NCBI GenBank assembly: GCA_035702665.1
Contig: DASSQD010000007.1
Coordinates: forward strand, 1 to 17,686
Reading direction: 5' to 3'
DNA: 17,686 nt
Source: VBDM01 sp035702665
GTDB lineage: Bacteria > Pseudomonadota > Gammaproteobacteria > Burkholderiales > SG8-39
The translations under genes were made by a program, and so were the position numbers. The notes below the pieces were generated by a model that saw nothing but the letters and a program-made list of their open reading frames with translations, was not told where the DNA came from and did not search any database. Shown piece by piece: positions 1 through 7,348 of the stretch (the first letter of the stretch is position 1; each line of letters starts with the position of its first letter).

Positions 1-890
1 TCGCCAAGCTCGCCAACAAGAAGATCAAGATGGTGGCGGTGGTGAACCCCAGCAACCCGCCCTCGGTGGCCCTGAAGCCCGAGGCGCTGAAGAAGATCGT
101 CGGCATCGTGAAGAGCAAGAACCCTAGCCTCATGATCGTCACCGACGACGTGTATGGAACCTTCGTGCCGGGGTTTCGCTCGCTCATGGCCGAGCTGCCG
201 CGGAACACCATCTGCGTGTATTCCTTCTCCAAGAACTTCGGCTGCACCGGCTGGCGCATCGGCGTGATCGGCGTGCATCAGGACAATATCTATGACCGCA
301 TGATCGCGAAGCTCCCCGGGGCGTGGAAGAAGCGCCTGAGCAAGCGCTACGGGCCGCTGACGCTCGAGCCCGAGAAGATCAAGTTCATCGACCGCATGGT
401 CGCCGACAGCCGCTGCGTCGCGCTCAACCACACCGCCGGCCTGTCGCAGCCGCAGCAGGTGCAGATGTGCTTCTTCGCGCTGACGCACCTTCTCGACGAG
501 AAGGATACGTACAAGCGTCTGACCATGGAGATCCTCCGCCGGCGGCGCGACCTGCTGTGGAAGGGGCTGGGCATACCGGGCCGCCCGCCGGAGGATCCTT
601 GGCGCGCGTGGTATTACGTGGAGCTCGACCTCGAGGTGTGGGCGAAGACCGTGTACGGGCAGGACTTCTTCGACTACCTCTCGGAAAATTACGAGCCGGT
701 GGATTTCCTCTTTCGCGTCGCCGAGAAATCCTCGGTGGTGCTCATGGACGGCGGGGGTTTCGGCGGGCCGAAGTGGTCGATCCGGGTGTCGCTGGCCAAC
801 CTGGACGACGAGGACTACGCACAGATCGGCAGCTTCATGCGCAAGTCGGCCGAGGAGTACGTGACCGCGTGGAAGGCGCGCAGGAAGTAG
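1..890 (+). CDS. asdA: Aspartate 4-decarboxylase / aspartate aminotransferase, 3' part
   Basis: PLP-dependent fold-type I enzyme that removes the beta-carboxyl of L-aspartate to give L-alanine and CO2, usually with side transaminase activity (EC 4.1.1.12 / 2.6.1.1), cytoplasmic. The reading frame is open from base 3 and runs to TAG at 888-890. About 295 residues are visible, against roughly 530 for the family, so some 240 N-terminal residues lie outside the window. The ATG at base 30 is internal, not the start. Family marks are the VNPSNPPS segment, the TDDVYGTF segment, and the SFSKNFGCTGWRIG motif, whose lysine (codon 231-233) should form the Schiff base with PLP; the Arg of GWR is the usual carboxylate ligand. 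The C-terminal SIRVSLANL segment also fits. The gene converges on a GltI-like binding protein gene with only four bases between the stops, and a glutamate/aspartate-type symporter lies beyond, pointing to shared aspartate metabolism. The call rests on recalled family motifs. Confidence 0.85.
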   Translation, partial: AKLANKKIKMVAVVNPSNPPSVALKPEALKKIVGIVKSKNPSLMIVTDDVYGTFVPGFRSLMAELPRNTICVYSFSKNFGCTGWRIGVIGVHQDNIYDRMIAKLPGAWKKRLSKRYGPLTLEPEKIKFIDRMVADSRCVALNHTAGLSQPQQVQMCFFALTHLLDEKDTYKRLTMEILRRRRDLLWKGLGIPGRPPEDPWRAWYYVELDLEVWAKTVYGQDFFDYLSENYEPVDFLFRVAEKSSVVLMDGGGFGGPKWSIRVSLANLDDEDYAQIGSFMRKSAEEYVTAWKARRK

Positions 891-894
891 CGGG

Positions 895-1788
895 TCAGGG
901 CAGGCCGAGGATCCCGAAGATCTCCCGCAGCTGGGCGCTCATCGGCAGGCCGAGCCGCTCGCCGGTCGGGAGCTTGCGCAGGAACCACTGGTCGTACATC
1001 TGCTCGAGCTCGCGCGAGGCCGCCAGCCGCTCGAAGGTGCGCTTCACGATCGCGTCGAAATCGGGATCGCCCTTGCGGTACATGATCCCGTAGGGATCGT
1101 AGGAGAGGAAATCGCCGACCACCTGGAATTCCTTCGCGCGGCCCGAGCGCGCGATGAGGCCGTACAGCAATACGTCGTCGGTGGCGAAGGCGTCGGCGCG
1201 GCCTTTCTCGACGAGCGCGAACGAATCGGCGTGGTCCTTCGCGACCATGAAGCGGATGCCGAGCTTGCGTTTGTCCGACAGGACTTTCATCGCCGCCTGG
1301 TTGGTCGTTCCCGAGGTCACCGCCACCGTCTTGCCCTTGAGATCGAGGTAGGAGCGGATCGTGACCGGCCGCCTGACCATCAGCTTGGTGCCGGAGACGA
1401 AGATCACCGGCGAGAAGGCGACCCGCTGCTGGCGTTCCCGGTTGCTGGTCGTCGAGCCGCATTCGAGGTCGACCTTCCCGGAAGCCACCCTGTCGATGCG
1501 GTTGTCCGGGGTGACGGGAACGAACTCGATTCTCACGTCGTCGAGGCCGAGAGCGTCCTTCGCTTCGTCGACGATCTCGAGGCACAGGTCGATCGAGTAG
1601 CCGATCGGCTGGCGCCGCGCGTTCAGGTAGGAGAAAGGCAGCGAGTTCTCGCGGTAGCCTATGGCGACGGCGCCGCTGTCCTTGATCTTCTTCAGCGTGC
1701 CCTTCAGCTCCTGGCCGAGCGCCGGCGGCAGCGCGAAGGCGCAGGCGAGGAGCAGGCCGGGCAGGGCGCGGCTCACCGCGGCGCTCAC
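895..1788 (-). CDS. GltI-like glutamate/aspartate periplasmic binding protein
   Basis: Exported family 3 solute-binding protein (SBP_bac_3), 297 aa, most like GltI (DEBP) of the E. coli glutamate/aspartate ABC importer. The start is a GTG at 1788-1786 that overlaps the symporter's TGA (GTGA), implying translational coupling; a second GTG at 1776-1774 is possible. The signal peptide is about residues 1-26 (hydrophobic LPGLLLACAFALPPALG). GltI-type motifs in order: GYRENSLPFSY (Arg46), PVTPDNRID (Arg97), LECGSTTSNRERQ (110-120), VTSGTTN and AKDHADSF (His186). From memory, the Arg, Ser/Thr and His equivalents bind ligand in the GltI structure, so glutamate or aspartate is the likely ligand. It is the last gene of the minus-strand array, and no GltJ, GltK or GltL homologue is nearby. 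It might deliver to a distant ABC permease, concentrate substrate for the neighbouring symporter, or act in sensing. Confidence 0.86.
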   Translation of the reverse strand: MSAAVSRALPGLLLACAFALPPALGQELKGTLKKIKDSGAVAIGYRENSLPFSYLNARRQPIGYSIDLCLEIVDEAKDALGLDDVRIEFVPVTPDNRIDRVASGKVDLECGSTTSNRERQQRVAFSPVIFVSGTKLMVRRPVTIRSYLDLKGKTVAVTSGTTNQAAMKVLSDKRKLGIRFMVAKDHADSFALVEKGRADAFATDDVLLYGLIARSGRAKEFQVVGDFLSYDPYGIMYRKGDPDFDAIVKRTFERLAASRELEQMYDQWFLRKLPTGERLGLPMSAQLREIFGILGLP

Positions 1789-3050
1789 GCGGTCGCGGGC
1801 ACCGCGCGCCCGCCGACGGGCAGCGCCTCGCCCTCGCCGAGTTCGCCTTCCCACTTGGCGACCACCGCGGTGGCGATACTGTTGCCGATCACGTTCGTCG
1901 CCGAGCGGCCCATGTCGAGGAACTGGTCGATGCCCATGATGAGCAGCAGCCCCGCCTCGGGGATGTTGAACGTCGCGAGCGTCGCGGCGATGACGACGAG
2001 CGACGCCCTCGGAACGCCCGCCATGCCCTTGCTGGTGACCATCAGGATGAGCAGCATGGTCACCTGCTGGAGCAGCGTCAGCTGGTGGTTGTACGCCTGC
2101 GCGATGAACAGCACCGCGAAGGTGCAGTACATCATCGAGCCGTCGAGGTTGAACGAGTAGCCGAGCGGCAGCACGAAGCTCACGATCTTCTTCTTGGCGC
2201 CGAAGCGCTCGAGGTACTCGAGCGTCTTGGGGTACGCCGCCTCGCTGCTCGCAGTGGTGAACGACAGCAGCAGAGGCTCGCGCACCATGCGCAGCAGCGT
2301 GAACACGCGCGGCCCGAGGAAGACGAATCCGGCGAAGGCGAGCAGGCACCACAGCAGCATCAGGCTGAAGTAGAACTCGCCGGTGAACTTGCCGTAGGTG
2401 ATCAGTATGCCCAGGCCGGAGGTCGTCACCACCGACGCCATCGCCGCGAACACCGCGATCGGCGCGAGCGACATGACGTAGCTGGTGACCTTAAGGATGA
2501 CGTGCGAGAGCTCCTCGATCCAGTGGATCATCGCCTTCGCCTTGTCGCCGAGCGCGGCGGCGGCCGAGCCGAAGAAACCCGAGAACACCACGATCTGCAG
2601 GATCTCGTTGTCGGCCATCGCCTCGAAGGCGCTGCGCGGCACGAGGTGGGTGACGAACTCCCTGAACGAGAGCGACGCCACCTTGAGGTTGGTCGAGGCC
2701 GAGGCGTCGGGGAGCGGCAGGTTGAGCGCCTCGCCGGGACGCAGCAGGTTGACCATCACCAGCCCGAGCAGCAGTGACAGCAGCGAGGCGCTGATGAACC
2801 ACAGGATGGTCTTGACGCCGATGCGGCCGATGGCCGCGGTGTCGCCCATGTGGGCGATACCGACCACCAGCGTCGAGAACACCAGCGGCGCGATGATCAT
2901 CTTGATCAATCGCAGGAAGACGTCGGTGAAGAGCGCGATGTAGCCCGCGGTGATCTTCGCCGATTCCGGCGTCGGCAGCAGCTCGTGGCACATGTAGCCG
3001 ACCACGATCCCCAGAATCATCCCTGTGAAAATCCACGTCGTGAGCTTCAT
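1785..3050 (-). CDS. Dicarboxylate/amino acid:cation symporter, probably glutamate/aspartate type
   Basis: Inner-membrane secondary transporter of the DAACS family (GltP/DctA/GltPh fold), 421 aa, normal length. The ATG at 3050-3048 has a GGAGAGGGG ribosome site about seven bases upstream. The hydrophobic segments extend through residue 400. Core motifs: serine-rich HP1 loop TTASSEAAYP (265-274), NLDGS (301-305, equivalent to NMDGT), HP2 SKGMAGVP (340-347), and TM8 GIDQFLDMGRSATNVIGN (373-390). In GltPh the Asp and Arg of DMGR bind the substrate amino group and side-chain carboxylate. Both are present here (Asp379, Arg382), whereas E. coli DctA has SEAR. This favours an acidic amino acid over plain C4-dicarboxylates. 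Asn390 replaces a sodium-binding Asp of GltPh, as in proton-coupled GltP. It lies between the small exported protein gene (37-base gap) and the GltI-like gene (overlap). GltP is the closest named relative I would propose; specificity is inferred. Confidence 0.9.
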   Translation of the reverse strand: MKLTTWIFTGMILGIVVGYMCHELLPTPESAKITAGYIALFTDVFLRLIKMIIAPLVFSTLVVGIAHMGDTAAIGRIGVKTILWFISASLLSLLLGLVMVNLLRPGEALNLPLPDASASTNLKVASLSFREFVTHLVPRSAFEAMADNEILQIVVFSGFFGSAAAALGDKAKAMIHWIEELSHVILKVTSYVMSLAPIAVFAAMASVVTTSGLGILITYGKFTGEFYFSLMLLWCLLAFAGFVFLGPRVFTLLRMVREPLLLSFTTASSEAAYPKTLEYLERFGAKKKIVSFVLPLGYSFNLDGSMMYCTFAVLFIAQAYNHQLTLLQQVTMLLILMVTSKGMAGVPRASLVVIAATLATFNIPEAGLLLIMGIDQFLDMGRSATNVIGNSIATAVVAKWEGELGEGEALPVGGRAVPATA

Positions 3051-3087
3051 GTGCACCCCTCTCCGGTTTTGGCGCCCGCAAATCGCG

Positions 3088-3585
3088 TTAGAACATGGCC
3101 TCCAACTCCCCCGTGCGCAGCGTGACCCGCTGGCCCACGTGGAAGCGCAATCCGTCGCGCCGCTGGAGGGTGCGGCGCTCGCCCCCGTCCATCGCCACGG
3201 TGATCTCGTACGAGGTCTCGCCGAGCTGAGATTGCATCTCCGGCGTCCCCACGGCGCCCACCCGCCAGCGCTCGTCGTCCTTCCCGCTGCCGAACGGGAG
3301 GATGGCGACGGCGCCGACGACGCGCCAGTCGTCGGTGCCCGGCCGCGACGAGATGGATTCTGCGGGCACGCCGCTCTGCACCGGCGTGGTCCGGCCGACA
3401 TGGACTTCGCGGATCGAGCGGATTTCGCCGCAGGCCTGGCATACCGAGCCCGCGCGGGAAGGAGCTTCGGGCGAGGGCAGGCGCAGGTCGAGCGGCTTGT
3501 CCGACTGCGCCCAGGCGGCGCCGCCGAGGAGGAGGCCCAGAAAGGCGAGGTGCGTCCGCCGGGCGAGCCGTGCCGGCACCTCCAT
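3088..3585 (-). CDS. Small exported protein with CxxC motif, function unknown
   Basis: A 165-aa protein whose ATG (3585-3583) lies two bases after the TAG of the upstream binding protein gene, so it is very probably co-translated. Residues 1-26 form a signal peptide ending AAWAQ, so it should be periplasmic or attached to the outer membrane; there is no lipobox cysteine. After a Pro/Ser-rich linker comes CQACG (Cys49, Cys52) followed by EIRSIREVHVG. The last 45 residues (YEITVAMDGGERRTL then FHVGQRVTLRTGELE) look like a small beta-rich module. From memory, CxxCG-x-(I/V)-x-S and an xVxVxMDDGxxRT...VGDRV tail flank a glycine-zipper segment in SlyB/YcfJ-like proteins of Burkholderiales. Here the middle (residues 75-105) has no glycine zipper. 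It may be a derivative of that family. The CxxC could bind metal or be redox active, but nothing proves either. Confidence 0.72.
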   Translation of the reverse strand: MEVPARLARRTHLAFLGLLLGGAAWAQSDKPLDLRLPSPEAPSRAGSVCQACGEIRSIREVHVGRTTPVQSGVPAESISSRPGTDDWRVVGAVAILPFGSGKDDERWRVGAVGTPEMQSQLGETSYEITVAMDGGERRTLQRRDGLRFHVGQRVTLRTGELEAMF

Positions 3586-3587
3586 GG

Positions 3588-4448
3588 CTACTCGGACAGG
3601 CCCTGGATGAAGTAGCTGGCCGAAAGCAGGAGGCTGGGCGGGCCCAGGGGTCCCAGCCAGCGGTCGTAGATAGGACGGATCTCGCCCGAGCGGTACAGGC
3701 GCGCCAGCACCCGGTTTACCGCGAGACGCAGGTCGTGATCGCCGCGAGGCAGCATCAGCGCATACGGCTCGATCGAGAAATCCTCGTCGAGGAGCTTGTA
3801 CACGCCGCCCGCGGGGCTCCGCGTGACCACGCCGATGAGGGTGGTGCGGTCGGAAGCCAGCCCCTCCACCTTCGATTCGTTGAGCAGGGCAAGGCCCTCG
3901 TCGCGGGTCTTCACCGTCACCACCTCCGCCTTGATCGAGCGCTGCGCCAGCGCGTCGCGCAGCACCTTCTCGGTGGTCGTTCCCGGGATTACGGCGATGC
4001 GCTTGCCGTTGTAGTCGGAGAGATGGCTGACGTCGGTTCCGGCCTTGGCGAGGATGCTCGCCCCGTCGACGAAGGTCACCAGGCTGAAGTCGACCAGTTC
4101 CTGCCGTCCCAGCGTCCAGGTGGTCGTGCTGCACTCGACGTCCACCCGGCCGCGGCGCACCGCGTCGATGCGGTTCTGGATGGTGAGCCTGACCCAGCGC
4201 GTCTTGAGGTCGTCGCGCTTGAGCTGGGCGCGCAAGCCGGCGGCGACGGCACGGCAGATGTCGACCGAATAGCCCTGCGGCTCGCCCTTTCCGTCGGCGA
4301 AGGAGAACGGGGCGCCGCCGTCGATGTAGCCCAGCGTGACCGCGCCCTGCTTGCGGATCTTGGCGAGGGTCTGGGCGCCGGCGGTCCCCGCGGCGGCAGG
4401 GGCGAGTGCAAGGGCGAGCGCGACGAGGAGGGCTCTTCTGCCGGTCAT
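3588..4448 (-). CDS. Family 3 solute-binding protein, divergent GltI-like paralogue
   Basis: Exported SBP_bac_3 protein of 286 aa with a clear signal peptide (residues 1-25, MTGRRALLVALALALAPAAA followed by GTAGA). The ATG at 4448-4446 has GAGG five bases upstream. It is collinear with the GltI-like protein at 895-1788: YSVDICRAV, TIQNRID (Arg93), VECSTTT (105-110), VIPGTTTEKVL, and a C-terminal YDRWLGPL that closes the second lobe. Two positions that hold ligand in the GltI group have changed. Arg46 of the YRENS motif is Ile42 here (YIDGGAPFSF), and His186 of AKDHADSF is Arg182 (VKTRDEGL). The ligand is therefore likely not simply glutamate or aspartate, though an Arg replacing His could still meet an acid. 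It sits 22 bases after the receiver gene and two bases before the small exported protein gene. No ABC permease or ATPase is near. It could be a sensor partner of the membrane kinase or an importer subunit. Confidence 0.85.
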   Translation of the reverse strand: MTGRRALLVALALALAPAAAGTAGAQTLAKIRKQGAVTLGYIDGGAPFSFADGKGEPQGYSVDICRAVAAGLRAQLKRDDLKTRWVRLTIQNRIDAVRRGRVDVECSTTTWTLGRQELVDFSLVTFVDGASILAKAGTDVSHLSDYNGKRIAVIPGTTTEKVLRDALAQRSIKAEVVTVKTRDEGLALLNESKVEGLASDRTTLIGVVTRSPAGGVYKLLDEDFSIEPYALMLPRGDHDLRLAVNRVLARLYRSGEIRPIYDRWLGPLGPPSLLLSASYFIQGLSE

Positions 4449-4470
4449 GGTTGCCTCGAAGAGGGAGAAA

Positions 4471-4860
4471 TCAGCGCGTCCCGTTTCTGCGCATCTTCGC
4501 GGCAGATGCTACCGCATCCAGCAGTAGGCGGTCTTCGAGGGGCTTGCGCAGGTACGCGGCCGCGCCCGCGGCGATGCAATGGGTGCGGGTTTCCGGCTCG
4601 TCATAGGCGGTGATCACGATGGCCGGGAGGTGGAGCCCGGACTGCTGCAGCCACTGCAGCACATGCAGGCCGCTCATGTCGGGCATGTGCAGGTCGAGGA
4701 TGACGCAGTCGGGGCGGCGGTCGGCGAGCGAATTCAGGAAGTCGGCCCCCGAGGCATAGGCCTCGACCTCGAGGTTGGCGGCGCGCATCAGGCGCTTGAG
4801 CGCCTTTCTGATCGGCTCTTCGTCGTCGACGATGGCGACAAAAGTGGAATGCTCGGCCAC
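4471..4860 (-). CDS. Stand-alone response regulator receiver protein (CheY-like, FixJ-group receiver)
   Basis: Single REC domain, 129 aa, with no output domain. The GTG at 4860-4858 is the only in-frame start before an upstream TGA, and the ribosome site is weak. Acid pocket Asp12-Asp13, phosphoacceptor Asp56 (VILDLHMPD), Thr84 (VITAYDE) and Lys106 (LRKPLE) are all present, so it should be phosphorylatable. The LDLHMPDMSGLHVLQWL style is that of FixJ/TodT-type receivers. It follows the two-component pair (95-base gap) and precedes the transport genes (22-base gap). A single-domain receiver next to a kinase and a full regulator commonly serves as a phosphate sink, a competitor for the kinase, or a protein-interaction switch; which applies here cannot be read from sequence. 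Confidence 0.9.
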   Translation of the reverse strand: MAEHSTFVAIVDDEEPIRKALKRLMRAANLEVEAYASGADFLNSLADRRPDCVILDLHMPDMSGLHVLQWLQQSGLHLPAIVITAYDEPETRTHCIAAGAAAYLRKPLEDRLLLDAVASAAKMRRNGTR

Positions 4861-4898
4861 GATAGGGCCATTGAATCAGGTCGCGGGCCGGCGCGGAA

Positions 4899-4922
4899 TT
4901 GGACCATGGTCTCATGGACCAA
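4899..4922. promoter_or_regulatory. Inverted repeat in the gap before the receiver gene (candidate operator)
   Basis: Arms TTGGACCAT (4899-4907) and ATGGACCAA (4914-4922) are inverted repeats with one central mismatch and a six-base spacer. The left arm also overlaps a perfect 10-bp palindrome, GACCATGGTC (4902-4911). It lies in the 95-base non-coding gap (4861-4955) between the FixJ-type regulator gene and the receiver gene, 39 bases upstream of the GTG. It could bind the neighbouring regulator to drive a transport sub-operon, or fold as an mRNA hairpin. No convincing -35/-10 pair was seen beside it. Confidence 0.45.
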
Positions 4923-4955
4923 AGTCCTACGCGGGGCCGGATGCCTTCGCGCGGG

Positions 4956-5594
4956 TCAGGGGGCGGGAGGCTGGGCGGGGGAGGGCCGGATTCCCGCAAG
5001 GTCGGCCATGCGGACCAGCTCCACCAGGGAGGTGGCGCCCATCTTGCGCATGATGCGGCCGCGGTGGACCTTGACGGTCTTCTCGACGGTTCCCAGGCTG
5101 GCCGCGATGTGCTTGTTGAGCTGGCCGGCGACCACGTGCTCCAGCACCTGGCGCTCGCGCAGCGTGAGCTTGGCGATCCGGTCCCCGATCTTGCGCCGCT
5201 CGGCGCGCGCCTCCCTCGCGGCGCCGTCCTTTTCCATGGCTATCTGAACCGCGGCAAGCAGCTCGCTCTCGCCAAAGGGCTTTGTGAGGAAGTCCACCGC
5301 CCCCGCCTTCATGGCTTTCACGCTCGTCGGGACGTCGCCTTGGCCGGTGATGAAGACCACCGGGCGTCCCGCTCCCGAGGCCGCCAGCTCGCGCTCGAAA
5401 TCGAGCCCGTTCTGCTGCGGCAGCGCGACGTCCAGAACCAGACAGCCGGGCTCGGAAGGATCGTGCCCGGCGAGGAACTCCTGAGGCGAGGCGAAGGCAC
5501 GGGCCTCCCAGCCGGAAGCCCGGAGCAGCCGGGAGAGCGCCTTGCGGACGCCGGCATCGTCGTCGATCACGAATACGGTGCCGCCGGCAGTCAC
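4956..5594 (-). CDS. FixJ/TodT-type two-component response regulator (REC + LuxR HTH)
   Basis: Cytoplasmic DNA-binding regulator of 212 aa. The GTG at 5594-5592 overlaps the kinase TGA (GTGA), so kinase and regulator are translationally coupled. The receiver domain is residues 5-120 with acid residues DDD (11-13), phosphoacceptor Asp55 (CLVLDVALP), Thr83 and Lys105 (LTKPF). The segment TGQGDVPTSVKAMKAGAVDF is the classic FixJ/NarL-branch alpha4-beta5 face. A short linker (EKDGAAREARAERRKIGDRIA) leads to the LuxR/GerE helix-turn-helix at about 143-202 (LTLRERQVLEHVVAGQLNKH, IAASLGTVEKTVKVHRGRIM). It is the partner of the MASE1-type kinase encoded upstream. By position it probably controls the transport genes that follow, possibly through the inverted repeats at 4899-4922, 7349-7367 or 7404-7423; that is inference. 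Confidence 0.92.
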   Translation of the reverse strand: MTAGGTVFVIDDDAGVRKALSRLLRASGWEARAFASPQEFLAGHDPSEPGCLVLDVALPQQNGLDFERELAASGAGRPVVFITGQGDVPTSVKAMKAGAVDFLTKPFGESELLAAVQIAMEKDGAAREARAERRKIGDRIAKLTLRERQVLEHVVAGQLNKHIAASLGTVEKTVKVHRGRIMRKMGATSLVELVRMADLAGIRPSPAQPPAP

Positions 5595-7321
5595 GCGGAG
5601 GTCTCCCCATGGCCGGGCAGGGCGATATGGAAAGTCGCCCCAGGCCCGGCGTTGTTCGTTCCCCAGAGGCGGCCGCCGTGGGCCGTGACGATCGAGCGCG
5701 AGATCGACAGCCCCAGGCCCAGGCCTTGGGGCTTGGTGGTGAAGAAGGGCTCGAACAGCCTGGGTTGCCGCTCGGGCGCAATTCCGAGACCGCGGTCCGT
5801 GACCGATACCTGGACTCCGCCGTCGTCCGTCGCGCGCGTCGCAATCGTCACATGGCGTGCGCCGGCCGCGCTGACCGCTTCGCAAGCGTTGACGAGAAGA
5901 TTGAGCAGGACTTGTTGCATCTGCACCCGGTCGCATCTCACTAGGGGCAGGTGGGGCGAGAGATCGGTCGCGACCGCGACGTTGCGCGTGACCAGATCGC
6001 CGTGTGCCAGGTCGAGCGACTCGAGCACCAGCTCGTTCACCTGGAGCAGCCGGAGCTCGGTCTCGCCCCGCTTGAACAGCGCGCGCAGCCGATGGATCAC
6101 CTCGCCGGCCCGCTGATCCTCGGCGACGATATCGTCCAGGATCTCGCGCAGCTCGGCCGGGTCGATGCGGTCGGCGGCGAGGAAGTGCAGCGCCGCCTGG
6201 GCGTTGCTGAGGATCGCCGTGAGCGGCTGGTTCAGTTCGTGCGCGAGCGCGCCCGAAAGCTGGCCGAGCAGGGCCACGCGCGTAAGGTGCGTCAGTTGCT
6301 GGCGATGCTCCTTCGCCTCGAGCTCGGCCTGCCGCTGCGCGATCATGTCCTTGCGCCGCTGTTCCAGCGTCGCAGCGAGCAGCAGTACCGGGACCGACAT
6401 CGCGATGAGGAACAACTGGATCGAGCGCGCGTTCTCCTCGGGCGAGCTCGTGACGAAGGGGCCTTCGCCGTGGGTGGCGCCCCAGATCGCCAGCAGCACC
6501 AGCAGCAGTATCGTGGCGCCGGTGCCCCTGGGCCCGAAGCGCACCGTCGCCCAGAGAAGGAGGGGCAGAGGCGTGTACAGCAGCGCAGGGATGGCGCCGG
6601 AGACCGCCTGGTGGCGGTCGAAGGTCGCGAAGCCCACGACGAGCAGGCCTGCGACGAGCGCCGCGGCTTCGGCCGCGCGCCGCGGAGAGGCGCCGCGCAG
6701 CGCGGCGAATCCGTCCGCCACCCAGGTCAGGACGAAAGGAACGACAATCAGCGCGGCGAGGATGTTGGAGAACAAGCGCACCCGCACCAGGTGCCAGTAG
6801 GGTTCGCGCCCCCAGCCGATGACGGTGACCAGGGCGGCGTCGAGGAACGACGAGAGCAGCGGCGCGAGGAAGGCGCCGAAGACCAGGAAGACGCCGACGT
6901 CGCGGAAGGAGTCGAAGCGCAGCGGGGCGGCGCAAAGGCGCCGGATGCATACCGCGCCGATCAGGGCCTCGGTGCTGTTGCTCGCGAACCATCCCAGCAC
7001 CATCGCTAGGGGGACGCCGCTCTGGAGCTCGGCCGCGAGGTGCGCGGGGAGCGCGGCCGCGAGCAGCAACCACCACGACGACACGGGGGTGAGCAGCAGC
7101 GCGGCCAGCAGCAGGGCATTGGGGAGCCAGAGCGTCGAGATCGGATGAGGCTGGAAAGTGAACGCGAAGCCGATCTTCGCGCCCAGGTAGTAGGCGGCGG
7201 CGACCAGCAGCGCCTGTCGCCAGGTCTCGGGGCGCACCCCCGCCAGTCCGGTCAGCGCCAGCAGCCGGCTTCCCGGTCCGGAAAGGACCGCGGGCGAGCC
7301 CGTTCGCGTGGTTTGAGACAT
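5591..7321 (-). CDS. MASE1-type membrane sensor histidine kinase
   Basis: A 576-aa inner-membrane kinase. Residues about 37-320 carry eight to ten hydrophobic segments. The AAYYLGAKIGFAFTF stretch followed by PISTLWLPNALLLA is typical of the MASE1 sensory domain. A charged coiled-coil linker (about 320-343) leads to HisKA, with phosphoacceptor His361 in GALAHELNQPLTAILSNAQA. The HATPase_c domain has the N box (NLLVNACEA, 474-482), G1 (VTDRGLGI, 507-514), F box (LFEPFFTTK) and G2 (GLGLGLSIS, 533-541). The HELNQPL box and kinase core resemble the DctB/FixL/TodS group. No PAS domain is seen, so sensing must be in or across the membrane. It is the first gene of the minus-strand array, transcribed away from dnaX from a 125-base gap. 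The signal is unknown; the downstream acidic amino acid transport genes suggest a nutrient cue. Confidence 0.92.
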   Translation of the reverse strand: MSQTTRTGSPAVLSGPGSRLLALTGLAGVRPETWRQALLVAAAYYLGAKIGFAFTFQPHPISTLWLPNALLLAALLLTPVSSWWLLLAAALPAHLAAELQSGVPLAMVLGWFASNSTEALIGAVCIRRLCAAPLRFDSFRDVGVFLVFGAFLAPLLSSFLDAALVTVIGWGREPYWHLVRVRLFSNILAALIVVPFVLTWVADGFAALRGASPRRAAEAAALVAGLLVVGFATFDRHQAVSGAIPALLYTPLPLLLWATVRFGPRGTGATILLLVLLAIWGATHGEGPFVTSSPEENARSIQLFLIAMSVPVLLLAATLEQRRKDMIAQRQAELEAKEHRQQLTHLTRVALLGQLSGALAHELNQPLTAILSNAQAALHFLAADRIDPAELREILDDIVAEDQRAGEVIHRLRALFKRGETELRLLQVNELVLESLDLAHGDLVTRNVAVATDLSPHLPLVRCDRVQMQQVLLNLLVNACEAVSAAGARHVTIATRATDDGGVQVSVTDRGLGIAPERQPRLFEPFFTTKPQGLGLGLSISRSIVTAHGGRLWGTNNAGPGATFHIALPGHGETSA

Positions 7322-7348
7322 GACTTGTCAGGTTTGTTACGACGGCGC

